In this document: piece by piece, positions 54,924-64,000 of the stretch
How positions within the stretch are numbered: position 1 is the stretch's first letter
Layout of the letters: each line of letters begins with the position of its first letter
Assembly: GCF_000151315.2 (NCBI RefSeq)
Contig: NW_011887305.1
Location: 726,808 to 790,807 of the forward strand
From: Capsaspora owczarzaki ATCC 30864
Taxonomy: Eukaryota > Opisthokonta > Filasterea
Length of the DNA: 64,000 nt
Reading direction: 5' to 3'
The notes under the pieces: model-generated
The model's database searches: none
Told to the model about the DNA's origin: nothing
Seen by the model: only the letters and a program-made list of their open reading frames with translations
Made by a program: the position numbers and the translations under genes

Positions 54924-56044
54924 GTCTTTATGTCGCTGTGTTTTTGTAGTGGAAGGTTTGAGCTTCAGAGACTGCTTGCTTGAAGGGCTGACAAAGAAAG
55001 GAGAGTCTGCAAAGCACGACAAAAACGAAGAAAATATGAAACAAAAAAAAAAAGTGAAACGGTTTGATTCAAATCGACTTTGACGCATTTTAAGTTGTAT
55101 CGAGGTCTGCGTTGTGGGATGATGCAGCGGAGACAACGGAGTTGGAGGGATGGGTTGCTGGAGTTTGAAAATGAGTCAACAAGTGCTTCTTACAAGGAAA
55201 AAGAGGAAGAGAGAGAGAAGGGCGCGAGGGGTTGAGTGGAAAATGGAGAAACAAAACAAACAAAAAAGAGTGGTTGTTCCATTCGGTGCTTGATCCAAAG
55301 TTGCGCAAAATTCATTCGAGGGTAAATAGGTTCAGAGATTTGAGCAGCTTAAAGTGTTGAAGCTGACCTGTTGCAGAATCGCGTTGCTTGGCGAGAAAGG
55401 GGCATGGCGAAAAAAGGGTCGAAAACGAACCTCAAACACCCCGCCACCGGCACTGCTTTCAGCCCAAAGCCATTGCTTTGCGCGCCTGCCATTCATTTCA
55501 GCAGCTTATAAATATCATTGCTGTCAATTTTGCATCAAGAGAAATGGGAGACGGGCCTTAGGAATGGCAGTTATCCAGGTTTGCCTTTTCAGCAACTTGC
55601 GATGCATCACAGAACCCTAGATCAGCACTCTTCAGACCGTCCAACTGCTTGATTCGATAGACGTCTATTCAAAATGTTGTTTTATTGCTTAATCCATTGA
55701 CATATTCCCAATCTGCGTCTTGGGCACCATTTTCTAGACATTTTGATGGACGCAACTGTAATCCCTGAAAGAGGGCAATTTTGGCGAGAAATCGGTCGCA
55801 AAAATCGAAAACCCGACCCACCGTGCCGCAACCACTGTCATTGCGTTGGAATTCAGCTGTTGAATATCCCTGCAAAGAGCGAATCCAATCGATGACGGAT
55901 TGATGCGAATGGCTCGAAGAGTAACAATCAGTCTTGTTCTTGGCAGTTCTTCAGACACTTTTCACCTCATTCTGCACCTGAACAAAGCTGCTACCACAAC
56001 GTTAGCTTAATTCTACCCACAACTGTTCAAAGCAAACACAAACC
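54924..56044. other. Divergent intergenic region, no gene seen
   Basis: This 1.1-kb stretch separates the CDCA3-like gene (−) and CBP4-like gene (+) and should hold both promoters. The minus-strand leader of the CDCA3-like gene is pyrimidine-rich. A weak TTATAAATA at 55505–55513 lies mid-region. No conserved protein was recognised. Confidence 0.5.
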
Positions 56045-56503
56045 ATGGAGCGATATACGAAAGCGCTGGTCAGCGGTGCGGCCGTCATCTACTTTGGCTA
56101 CTGGTGCATGACGCGCACAACACCATCGCACGACGAGCTGCTCGGGGTAGGTTGATGCGACCCCCTTTTGCATCTGATACCGTTTGAAAGAGTTGGTAGA
56201 CTCGATGACGGGTTGCTGCGCGGCGGGGCGGCGGCTTTCAGTAAGCTCACGTTGCGCTGCACTTGGTTGCATGTGGTTTAGCGACTGCCGGCGGAGGAGC
56301 GACGACGCTTGGCACGGAGCCATGACGATCGCCAAGCAATCAATCAGGAACTCATGAACCAGATCCAGAAGAACGCAGCAAGCACAAAGCCGGTGTGGCA
56401 GGTGGACATTGAGCCAAGCTCCATCCCATTGCCGCCAACCCCGGCGCCAACCACGCCCGCTTCACCCGTCTCGCCAACAGTCAAGCCAACAGCTCCCAAG
56501 TGA
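56045..56503 (+). CDS. CBP4-like cytochrome bc1 assembly factor
   Basis: Two exons (56045–56146 and 56282–56503) give 107 residues. A short N-terminal membrane helix (LVSGAAVIYFGYWCM) is followed by TTPSHDELLGRLPAEERRRL, then a helix DDRQAINQELMNQIQKNAAS and KPVWQ, and a Pro/Thr-rich tail. Fungal Cbp4 has this plan: one membrane span, TTPTxEEL, a charged helix and a PVW motif. Cbp4 stabilises early cytochrome b intermediates in the inner mitochondrial membrane; UQCC3 is the animal counterpart. The Pro-rich C-terminus is unusual. Small size limits confidence. Confidence 0.65.
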
Positions 56504-56759
56504 TTGGCGATTATTATTGTATTGGTAATGGTTGAGTTGTGCTGTACTTTTAGTTTTTTTTTTTTCGAAAAAACAAAAAAAAAAAACATCCAATTTCGTT
56601 TTTGACTTGGTACCGCTCAACAACATCGAAGGATCGGGCTTTGGGGGTAATTTTTGTAACTTCTTTTATAACTTCTTCCTCCAGGCGAAAACACGGAGGA
56701 GGAGAACACAACCAACAACAAACAAACAACCGCAAGGAACAAAACACCCATTTCCTCTT

Positions 56760-57733
56760 TTAGAATGGTGCTGGCAATGCCTTGACTTCAGCAACAGTCT
56801 CATCGAAAGCCTCCTTAATGTCCTTGTTTTGCTTGACGAGAACAACACTGGTGGGGCGCTTGGTGGAGCCGGCAGCACCGAGTTGCTCCTTGGAAGGGAC
56901 GTACACGTACGGGACGCTCATCTCCTCGCAGAGAACGGGAATGTGAGCAACGACATCGATGGGTGAGATGTCACCAGCAATGATAACGACGCTGTCGAGG
57001 GTGAGGGAGCGTTATCGCAGGGGAGAGAGTGAGGGCCGGAACCAAGTATTTTGAGCAATCATCACCATAGTTGAGCGCTCGTGCTTACCCAGTTTCCTTC
57101 TTCTTGAGGGCCTTGACGACTTCCTTGACACCGCGGCGGATTTGCTTTGCCTTGGCAGCTGCAATAGTGTGAATCCAAGCAATAGTGTGAATCCAAGCAA
57201 TAGTGTGAATCCAAGCAAGAACAAGGAGAGTGAGTTTGCTGTTCGGAGATCAACTCATGAAGGGGGCGGGTGGATGTCGAGGCGAGCGTATTCCATCCCC
57301 TCCCTTTCCCCTTCCTTCAATCCTTTCTCCTCTCTTCCAGCAAAGCACGTTGAGATTCAGTCAATGGAAAAGCCCTCAAAAAAAAAAAAAAAAAAGAAAA
57401 AAAAAAAGAGTGGAAAAAAGCACGCGGTGAACTGTGGCTTTTGCATTGAGCCTCTGTCTCTGTCTGCCTGTCTCTGTCTCTGTCTCTGTGTCTCCGATGC
57501 AGAGGAGGCGACGCACCCTTCTTGACTGTCTTGAGGACCTTCTTGGTGAGCTTCTTGTTGGCGAGCGGCTTGGCAATGACCGAGACGCGCGAGACGAGCA
57601 GGTCGTAGTCGAGCTCAAGAGCGCCCTCGTTGTCAGAGTCGTCCTGCTCCTTGGTGCTCTTCTTGCTCTCCTTCTCCTTCTTGGTGTCCTTGACGGCCTT
57701 CGCCTTGCTCGACTCCTCCTTGGTCTTGGCCAT
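56760..57733 (-). CDS. NHP2: NHP2, H/ACA snoRNP protein (L7Ae family)
   Basis: Three minus-strand exons. Exon 1 has a lysine-rich acidic/basic N-terminus and ends VIAKPLANKKLTKKVLKTVK. Exon 2 gives AAKAKQIRRGVKEVVKALKK and KETG. Exon 3 gives VVIIAGDISPIDVVAHIPVL, CEEMSVPYVYVPSKEQLGAA and GSTKRPTSVVLV. This is the L7Ae fold with the NHP2-type RRGVKE RNA-binding helix. NHP2 is a core protein of H/ACA RNPs that pseudouridylate rRNA and, in animals, of telomerase RNP. The N-terminus is more highly charged and longer than in animals. Three perfect 18-nt repeats lie right before the second exon's splice acceptor. Confidence 0.95.
57162..57215. repeat. 18-nt tandem repeat ×3 at NHP2 splice acceptor
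   Basis: Three perfect copies of CAATAGTGTGAATCCAAG (plus strand) at 57162–57179, 57180–57197 and 57198–57215. On the NHP2 sense strand they occupy the last 54 nt of intron 1 before the CAG acceptor, where branch point and pyrimidine tract should be. Confidence 0.95.
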
Positions 57734-58147
57734 TGTTGTTGTGTGTTTGGGGGCTGTGAGCGTGGGATGAGGTGAAAAAAAAAGAAAAAAAAAAAGACTG
57801 CGGCAATCCTGCTCCTGTTACCTTACCAAGAGAGCGAGAAGACAGGTCTGTGGATCTGCATGCATTGCGCGTTGAACTAGCAACATAACAGCGGAAAAAC
57901 CCCACCACCTCAGACGCTCAGACGCTCCGAAGCTCGATTCTGCTTCCCGCATTTTTTTGTTTGGCGCCATTTTCTTTTACTCTGCTTTTCGCTTCACCGC
58001 CGCCGCCCCTCCCTTTGATCGTTGATTTTTGATCTCTCTTGTTGCTCTGTCGATGCATGTTTCATCATCATGCATCAGCGCTGTCTGATCCGATTGTCTT
58101 CCATTTGCGATCGTTCAGTTTATTCCTTTTTTTTTCTGTTTTCCACA
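57734..58147. other. Divergent promoter region between NHP2 and eIF3c
   Basis: About 410 bp between two divergent translation-related genes. The 150 nt before eIF3c are CT-rich on the plus strand. No clear TATA box. Confidence 0.45.
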
Positions 58148-58546
58148 ATGTCTCGCTTCTTTGCCAGTGGCGACACATCGTCCAGCGAGTCGTCGTCTGA
58201 ATCCGAGGACGAGCGCGTCATCCAGCCCACGCGCCCCGCAGCCAGGTGCGTCGAAAAAAGCCCCATCGCATCGGCAACGCCACAGCAGTCCGTCCGAGGC
58301 AGAGGAAGGAAGGAAGAGGAAGGAAGGATGGACGCGAGGCTGGAAAAACGCGAGATCCGAAGCTTTCCGTTTCTCCCTCTCTTCCCTCATCCGAGCGAAC
58401 GCCAGCCGAACAACGCACGCTGCCGAACAGTAGAGCAAAGCATGCGCTAGAAGAGCGCGGCGAGAATGAGAGAGAGAGCAAACACACGAGGCTTTTTCTT
58501 TTGTTGGCTTTTTGATGTTGAATTTTTGATGTTGAAATCCATCCAA

Positions 58547-58578
<32 letters not shown>

Positions 58579-61500
58579 CAGCACATGGCCGGGTTGGACT
58601 TTGGCTGGAAATGCATTGGAGTCGACCCATCCCCACACACACACACACCGCCCTCGCTCTCTGCTCGGAAGCGCGCCGTGACTGACTGTTGCCATGGTTG
58701 ACTGTGATTCTTGGGGTGCACAGCCGCTTCCACGACAGCAGCGACGATGAGGACGTCAAGCGCGTCGTCAAGTCTGCGGCGGAAAAGCTCAACGACGAGA
58801 TTGAAAAGATCCTCAAGGAGCTCAACGTCCACCGCAAGACCAACGACTTTACCAGCATGCACACAGGTCAGTCTTCCCCACCGTGGTTGTCGTTGTCGTT
58901 GTCGGGAGGGCGGTCCTCGCCGCTCGTCGTTGCTTTCCGAGTTTTTCAAGTTGATGTCGACATCGTTGCGCTCATCCTCTCTGCTCTTTCTCCCTCTCTC
59001 TCTCTGTCTTACCACCAAAAATCAATCGTGATCCAACTCGTCGTGACACACAGACCTCGAAAAGCTGCTCAAGCTCGCCGAAAAGTTCAAGGCTGGAACC
59101 CCGTTGCCAAAGCCCTTCCTTCGCGCGATTGACATTATTGCAAAGGCTGTGCCGGAAACGGCCGAGGCGGCTGAAAAGCTGAACAAGCTGCACGCCAAGG
59201 GTCTGGTCGCCATCAAGCAAAAGCTCAAGAAGAACGCCCCGATGTACGAGGCGCAGCTCGCCACGTACCGCGCCAGCCCCGAGGCCAACGCCCCCGTCAA
59301 GCCTTCGAAGGAGGCCAAAGAATCCGAATCCAGCTCTGACTCGAGCTCTGATTCCGATTCGGACACCCCCAAAAAGCCAACGGCCAAGACTGCCAAGCCC
59401 GCGCCAGGCAAGGCTGCCGCTGGCAAGAAGGCTGCGGCATCGAGCTCGGACTCGTCCAGCGATTCCGATAGCGAGGACGAGGCTCCCAAAAAGCCCGCCA
59501 CCAAGCCCGCCGCAGCCACAGCCACAGCCAAGGCCGCTGCTGCCGATTCCGACGAGTCGTCGGACTGGGACTCGTCCGAGTCCTCGTCGTCCGAAGACGA
59601 AGGCGGCACGCCCCAGTACACGCGCGAGTACTTCTTGAAGAAGGTCGGCGAGCCCGAGAAGCCTCTCAAGAAGGTCAAGCGTGTTCGTGCTGTCGCGCCA
59701 AAGCCCGACGAAAACGCGGCCGCCGAGGCTGCCGAGCCCAAGGTGGAGGTGAAGGCCGAGAAGGTCTTCTTCCCGAAGGACGCTGAGATTACACACGCCA
59801 TGATGGTCGCCAAGCTGCAAGAGATTGTTGCTGCTCGCGGCAAGAAGGGCACCGACAAGAACGACATGATTGACACGCTCAAGAAGCTGGCAGAAATTTC
59901 CGAGACGGCCAAGCTGGGCGTCGCCATGCGCCTCAAGATTTTCCTGCACCTCGTGGCTGCCGAGTTTGACGCTGCCTCGACCACTCCTCCCATGTCCACC
60001 GAGCTGTGGAACAGCTGCTTTGCCAACGTTGGCGAGCTATTGCGCATTGTCCGCGAAACCCCCACACTGATCGTCGGCGACCATGTCACTGAAGAGAATG
60101 AGAACTTGAGCGATACCTCCAAGCCCCTCGCCGTGCGCGGTAGCGTTCTGGGAACGGTCGAGCGCTTGGACGACGAGTTCACTCGCACGCTCCAGTCGGC
60201 CGATCCCCACACTGTCGAGTACATTTCCCACCTCCGTGACGAAAACCGCCTGGTCAGCTTGCTTGTTGCTGCCCAAGAGATGGTTGAGCGCATTGGCGTC
60301 GTTGTCGACATTTGCCGACTCTATCTTCGTCGCATCGAGCACGTCTACATCAAGTTGGATTATCGCGAATTTGCAGAGAAAGGCCTCTTGTCTTCGCCTG
60401 CCCTTGCTTCCGCTGTCAGCTCACCGACCGGCACTGACGAGCGCGCCACCGCGCTCATGGCTCGCCTGTGCAAGTACATTTATCACAACGACAAGACCGC
60501 CCGCATTCGCTCGCGCGCCATGCTCTGCCACATCTACCACCACGCCCTGCACGACCGGTGGTTTGAGGCCCGCGACTTGATGCTCATGTCCCACCTTCAA
60601 GAGACGGTGACGCACGCCGACATTGAGACGCACATCCTTTTCAATCGCACCATGGTCCAACTCGGTCTGTGCGCCTTCCGCGCTGGCTTGATTGTTGACG
60701 CCCACCACTGCTTGCAGGATTTGGTGAGCTCGGGTCGCGCCAAGGAGCTCCTTGCCCAAGGGCCCACCCAGCAAAAGTACCCTGGTGCCGAGCGCAACGT
60801 CGAGCAGGAGAAGATTGAGCGCCGTCGCCAGCTGCCCTTCCACATGCACATTAACGTCGAACTCCTCGAGTGCGTCTACCTGACCTCGGCCATGCTGCTC
60901 GAAATCCCCAACATGGCTGCTCACCCGTACAACCACAAGCGTCTGATGATTTCCAAGCACTTCCGCAAGTACTGGGACTTTGTCGACCGTCAAATCTTCC
61001 ATGGTCCCCCGGAAAACACTCGTGATCACGTTATTGCCGCCGCGCGTGCGCTCGCCGCGTGCAACTGGAACCAGGCTCAAACGCTCATCCGCTCCATCAA
61101 GATTTGGTCGCTCTTCCCCACCGCCGACAAGGTCAAGGACATGCTCAGCCTCAAGATCCAAGAGGAGGGTCTCCGGACATACCTCTTCACCTACAGCGGC
61201 ATTTACGACTCGATCAGCCTGGACACGCTGGCCCAGCTGTTTGACTTGCCCCAGGCCACCGTTCACCGCATTGTCAGCAAGATGATCATGTCGGACGAGC
61301 TGCACGCTTCGCTCAACCAACCAACCAACACAATCGTTGTTCACCGTTCCGACCTTTCCAAGCTGCACCACCTAGCCCTCCTCTTCACCGACAAGTCAAC
61401 CACTTTCATCGAGAAGAACGAGTTCTTGTTTGAGCAACGCTCTGGTGTCCAAGGCTTCCGCGAGCAACAGCAACGCGCCGCCAGCGCCTGTAAGAGAGTT

Positions 61501-62044
61501 TGCTTGACTTGTTCGAAGGGCAACCATAGCCCCAATTCCCAAAAACAAACAAACAAACAACAACAACAACAACAACAAAAAAAAAAAAAAAAAAAAAAAA
61601 AGCAACGCAGCTGTTTTGATGAAGCTCGCCTTGTTCTTACTCCACCCGCTCTCTGTCTCTCTCTCTCTCTTTGAGTGTTAGATTCAAATCAACGACGCGG
61701 GCCAGGTCAACGCCCCGCTGCTGCAGGCAAGGAAGGCGGTCAGCAACGGCTTCAGCGCCAGTTTGTCGGTGGTGCGGGTGCAGCACAAACCCAGCGTCCG
61801 GTAAGTGAGGCTGCGCTGCGGCGTGTTTTCGTGGTGGCTCGCGGTGTTGTGTGACTTTTTTTTTTTTTTTTTTCTCTTTTTGAAAACTCACATCGCTTTT
61901 TGATCTCGTTTCATTTGACGACGGCAGCGCCGATTTGGTCAGCCCCGCAACTATCACAACAACAATAACAACAGCAACAACAGCAACGTCAACAACACCG
62001 CGACCCAAGCCGATGCTCAGCAACTCGCTGTTAGCTCGTCTTAA
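58148..62044 (+). CDS. EIF3C: Eukaryotic translation initiation factor 3 subunit C
   Basis: Exon 1 (MSRFFASGDTSSSESSSESE) joins a second exon (FHDSSDDEDVKRVVKSAAEK), then a long exon from about 59054 to 61491. The order matches eIF3c: an acidic Ser-rich start, DEIEKILKELNVHRKTNDFT, DLEKLLKLAEKF, AIDIIAKAVPETAEAAEKLN, a second acidic Ser/Asp insert (residues around 59320–59600) and the long helical region DLMLMSHLQETVTHADIETH, then a PCI/winged-helix end (SLDTLAQLFDLPQATVHRIV, SKMIMSDELHASLNQPTNTI). eIF3c is a core subunit that contacts eIF1, eIF5 and the 40S. Two 3' exons give an Arg/Gly/Gln tail (YSNQRRGPGQRP) and an Asn-rich end (NYHNNNNNSNNSNVNN). Introns hold long A tracts (58546–58571, 61574–61600) and a T tract (61857–61873). 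The upstream region is 5' CT-rich. Confidence 0.95.
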
Positions 62045-62467
62045 CTCGTCTTTGGTGCAATGTTGTGACCCTTTTTATGCTTGTTTCTCTTCCTGTTCCA
62101 ATATCAGCATTTTTGTTTTCCAAATTTTCCCCATGTCCAATCTGTCGTGCGTCGCATCAGATTTACAAGCAGACCACAAATTTGGGGATGCAGCCGAAAC
62201 CTTGGCCGTTCGAGCGTCCGCAATGCGACTCAGATACATTTGGATCTTCCAGGCACAAGCCGGTGCGCGTTGTTGTAACATCATCAACCACTAGTGAATA
62301 ATTCAGCGCAAGTTGGGAGTTGCCAATGCTACGAGCTGTTTGCATTTCAACCTCTTCTTTCGAGGCTCTTTCGTCGTTGAGAGTCAACCTTGCCCGAGCA
62401 CTATACGGAACATTCCATCGATTCGAACAAGTAGGCGGTTTGCACCCAAACATTCCGATAACTGTCG
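62045..62467. other. Shared 3' flank of eIF3c and the RNI-type LRR gene
   Basis: No gene is supported between these convergent genes. Confidence 0.5.
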
Positions 62468-64000
62468 TTAGACAAATCCAACATAAAGCGATTCAAACAA
62501 CTCATCTCGAGAAGACTTGCTGGTTCGAACTTGAACTTGCCAACCCGCGCGCATTTGTCGGATGATAGGATCATTGGCTGGCAGGATTGTCACAAGGTCG
62601 AGGTTCGAATCGACAACAGTCGATTTCTCCGAGCACTCGTATCGAAGAGCACCTTGCTCATCTCGAACAATCAAATCAAAACACAGTCACCGGTGTTGTC
62701 AGGACGCTTGCGCCAGTCGCGAAGCACTTGAATTGCTTTTATACGGATTGAATTCCCATTGACGCATTGAGGCAGTGTGACTTTCAGAATAAGATACGCG
62801 GGGAACTCATCATCAAACTCCGATCGCTTGCTTTGCTGCACGCCTTGCCAGTAGTGCGCTTCGTCCATAATGAGCTCGGCAATCTCGTTTGGTAGTGCTG
62901 GTAGAGATGTGGGTTGATCCTCCAGCGCCAGTCCGCTGCTTAGCAAGTGAAACACGTTGTGAAGATCTTCAGCAGTTGCCAATCGTGGAAGCAAGGAGAA
63001 TGCAAGAGGGTTGATCTGGCCATCGATCCTGCGCACGAACAAGCAGAGAGAATGAGTACTCCGTAGCGACTCCTCTGGTTGGAGCACAAATCGTTCGGAC
63101 AAACAACATACCAAAAATTAGACAGAGTTCGGTTGACTTGACACATTTCATCAAACGCTTGAAGACCAACATTGCCAATGCAATTGTATCGTAGACTATC
63201 GCTAAAAGGGTGAGCAAGGTATGTCTGACCCTGGCTCAACGAGTGAGACGAGCAAAGCAAAGCGCACAGCAACTTACTCGAGCTCAGTCACCGTCGTGTT
63301 CACTTTGAGTGCTTCAGCGATTGCGTGCACTCCAATGTCACCGATCTGATTGCCACTCAAACTGTCCCATTCCCCTCCATCGGTGAGCACTCCTAATACC
63401 TTCTACTTGATCACACGCACCGGTCAACGTGAGATTGCTTACAATAGCTCATTCACCATCGTGTTCAGCTTGAGTGCTTCAGCAATCGCCTGTGCTCCAA
63501 CATCGCCAATCTGATTCATATGCAAACTGTCCATCTCCTCCATGAATGAGCACGCTGAACTGCCTTCTGTTGAAGTCACGCATTCACATGTATCAGTCAA
63601 AAGAAGCTGCCTTACTACAACTGAGTCAGTGTCGTGTTCACTCTGAGTGCTTCAGCAATCGCTCGCGCCCCAGCATCGCCAATCTGATTCTCATGCAGAC
63701 TGTCCATCTCCTCCATGAATGAGCACGCTGAACTGCCTTCTGTTGAAGTCACGCATTCACATGTATCAGTCAAAAGAAGCTGCCTTACTAGAGCGTCGTC
63801 ACCGTCTTGTTCACTCTGAGTGCTTCAGCAATCGCGTGCGCTCCAGCATCGCCAATCTGACAGGCACACAGTCTGTTCATCCCATCAGTGAGCACTCCGA
63901 ATACCTTCTACTTGACCACCCACTCATAAGCACCAGTAGATGCGAAATGCCTGACTTGAGGCAAGACAGCGTCTTGTTCACTTTGAGTGCTTCAGCAATC
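62468..64000 (-). CDS. RNI-type leucine-rich-repeat protein, C-terminal part
   Basis: The gene continues beyond 64000; only its 3' end is seen. Repeats of 28 residues, one per exon, read NQIGDIGVHAIAEALKVNTT, NQIGDVGAQAIAEALKLNTM, NQIGDAGARAIAEALRVNTT and similar, the ribonuclease-inhibitor LRR type. At least six LRR exons are visible, the last being more divergent (NCIGNVGLQAFDEMCQVNRT). Downstream comes a non-LRR domain with LPALPNEIAELIMDEAHYW and IKAIQVLRDWRKRPDN; it resembles an F-box-like helix followed by a beta-rich module seen in some fungal proteins (from memory). At 62671–62680 the pentamer TCAAA (plus strand) is doubled. It shifts the frame: the upstream frame stops here, while the downstream frame continues conserved-looking sequence to a stop at 62468. 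Either a frameshift in the gene or a sequence error is likely. Function is unknown. Confidence 0.72.
63526..63790. repeat. Identical 92-bp intron/exon duplicates in the LRR gene
   Basis: 63526–63617 and 63699–63790 are identical over 92 bp, with a period of 173 bp. Each copy covers the start of an LRR exon, a whole intron and the end of the next LRR exon. Confidence 0.95.

Noticed and set aside
62590-62625. GGTTCGAATC motif like a tRNA T-arm
   Set aside because: No matching D-arm, anticodon arm or acceptor stem; it lies in coding sequence of the LRR gene.
63526-63790. CRISPR-like spaced repeats
   Set aside because: The period and content are those of LRR exons and introns in a eukaryotic gene.

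Overview
This is nuclear DNA from a unicellular eukaryote. Genes have many short GT–AG introns (about 60–150 nt, some longer), the standard code is used, and nearly every recognisable protein looks opisthokont. The gene set includes an HRDLAARN-type receptor tyrosine kinase, INTS7, WDR59, NDUFAF3, SGTA and GABARAP-type ATG8. Together with a Tc1-like transposon and a chromovirus remnant, this suggests a unicellular holozoan, most likely a filasterean such as Capsaspora owczarzaki. The organism is inferred from gene content and memory; I ran no search. A run of 100 N at 50520–50619 is an assembly gap.

Layout, left to right. WDR59 3' end (+, 1–1247). Standalone myosin-TH1 protein (+, 2449–3410). 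Rab22/Rab5-like GTPase (−, 3887–5332). SGTA co-chaperone (−, 5788–7818). NmrA-like NAD(P)-binding protein (−, 8167–9045). FAM185A-like protein (−, 9751–10992). TIM21 (+, 11268–12825), whose stop overlaps the first ATG of ADAT1 (+, 12822–14630). RsfS/MALSU1-like protein (−, 14731–16296). ATG8/GABARAP (+, 17580–18592). A GNAT acetyltransferase (−, 19177–23247) whose first intron holds a complete-looking 2.66-kb Tc1-like transposon (20383–23043). An LRR receptor tyrosine kinase (−, 23602–28073) with a chromovirus fossil in one intron. A full-size PDR/ABCG transporter (−, 29302–34254). NDUFAF3 with a 25-His run (+, 36259–37314). OTUD6B (−, 37427–38428). DAD1 (−, 38780–39702). RPSA/uS2 (+, 40807–41625). 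PUSL1/TruA (+, 41837–43626). INTS7 (−, 43704–47755). MTHFR (−, 48045–50658, interrupted by the gap). ZC4H2-like coiled-coil protein (−, 52168–52890). A CDCA3-like DPRSP-motif protein (−, 53238–54923). CBP4-like bc1 assembly factor (+, 56045–56503). NHP2 (−, 56760–57733). eIF3c (+, 58148–62044). Part of an RNI-type LRR gene (−, 62468–64000) that runs off the right edge.

Functional themes are housekeeping: translation and RNA modification (RPSA, eIF3c, NHP2, PUSL1, ADAT1), mitochondrial biogenesis (TIM21, RsfS/MALSU1, NDUFAF3, CBP4-like, probably FAM185A), endomembrane and nutrient signalling (Rab22-like, ATG8, WDR59/GATOR2, DAD1), and folate metabolism (MTHFR). Accessory or fast-evolving parts are the LRR kinase, the PDR transporter, the RNI-type LRR gene and the mobile elements.

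Genome style. Genes are packed tightly, with several tail-to-tail pairs only 77–112 bp apart. Intergenic and intronic DNA carries many 15–30-nt poly(A)/poly(T) tracts and simple repeats. Several start codons follow long stretches that are pyrimidine-rich on the sense strand. No CRISPR array, rRNA or convincing tRNA was seen.
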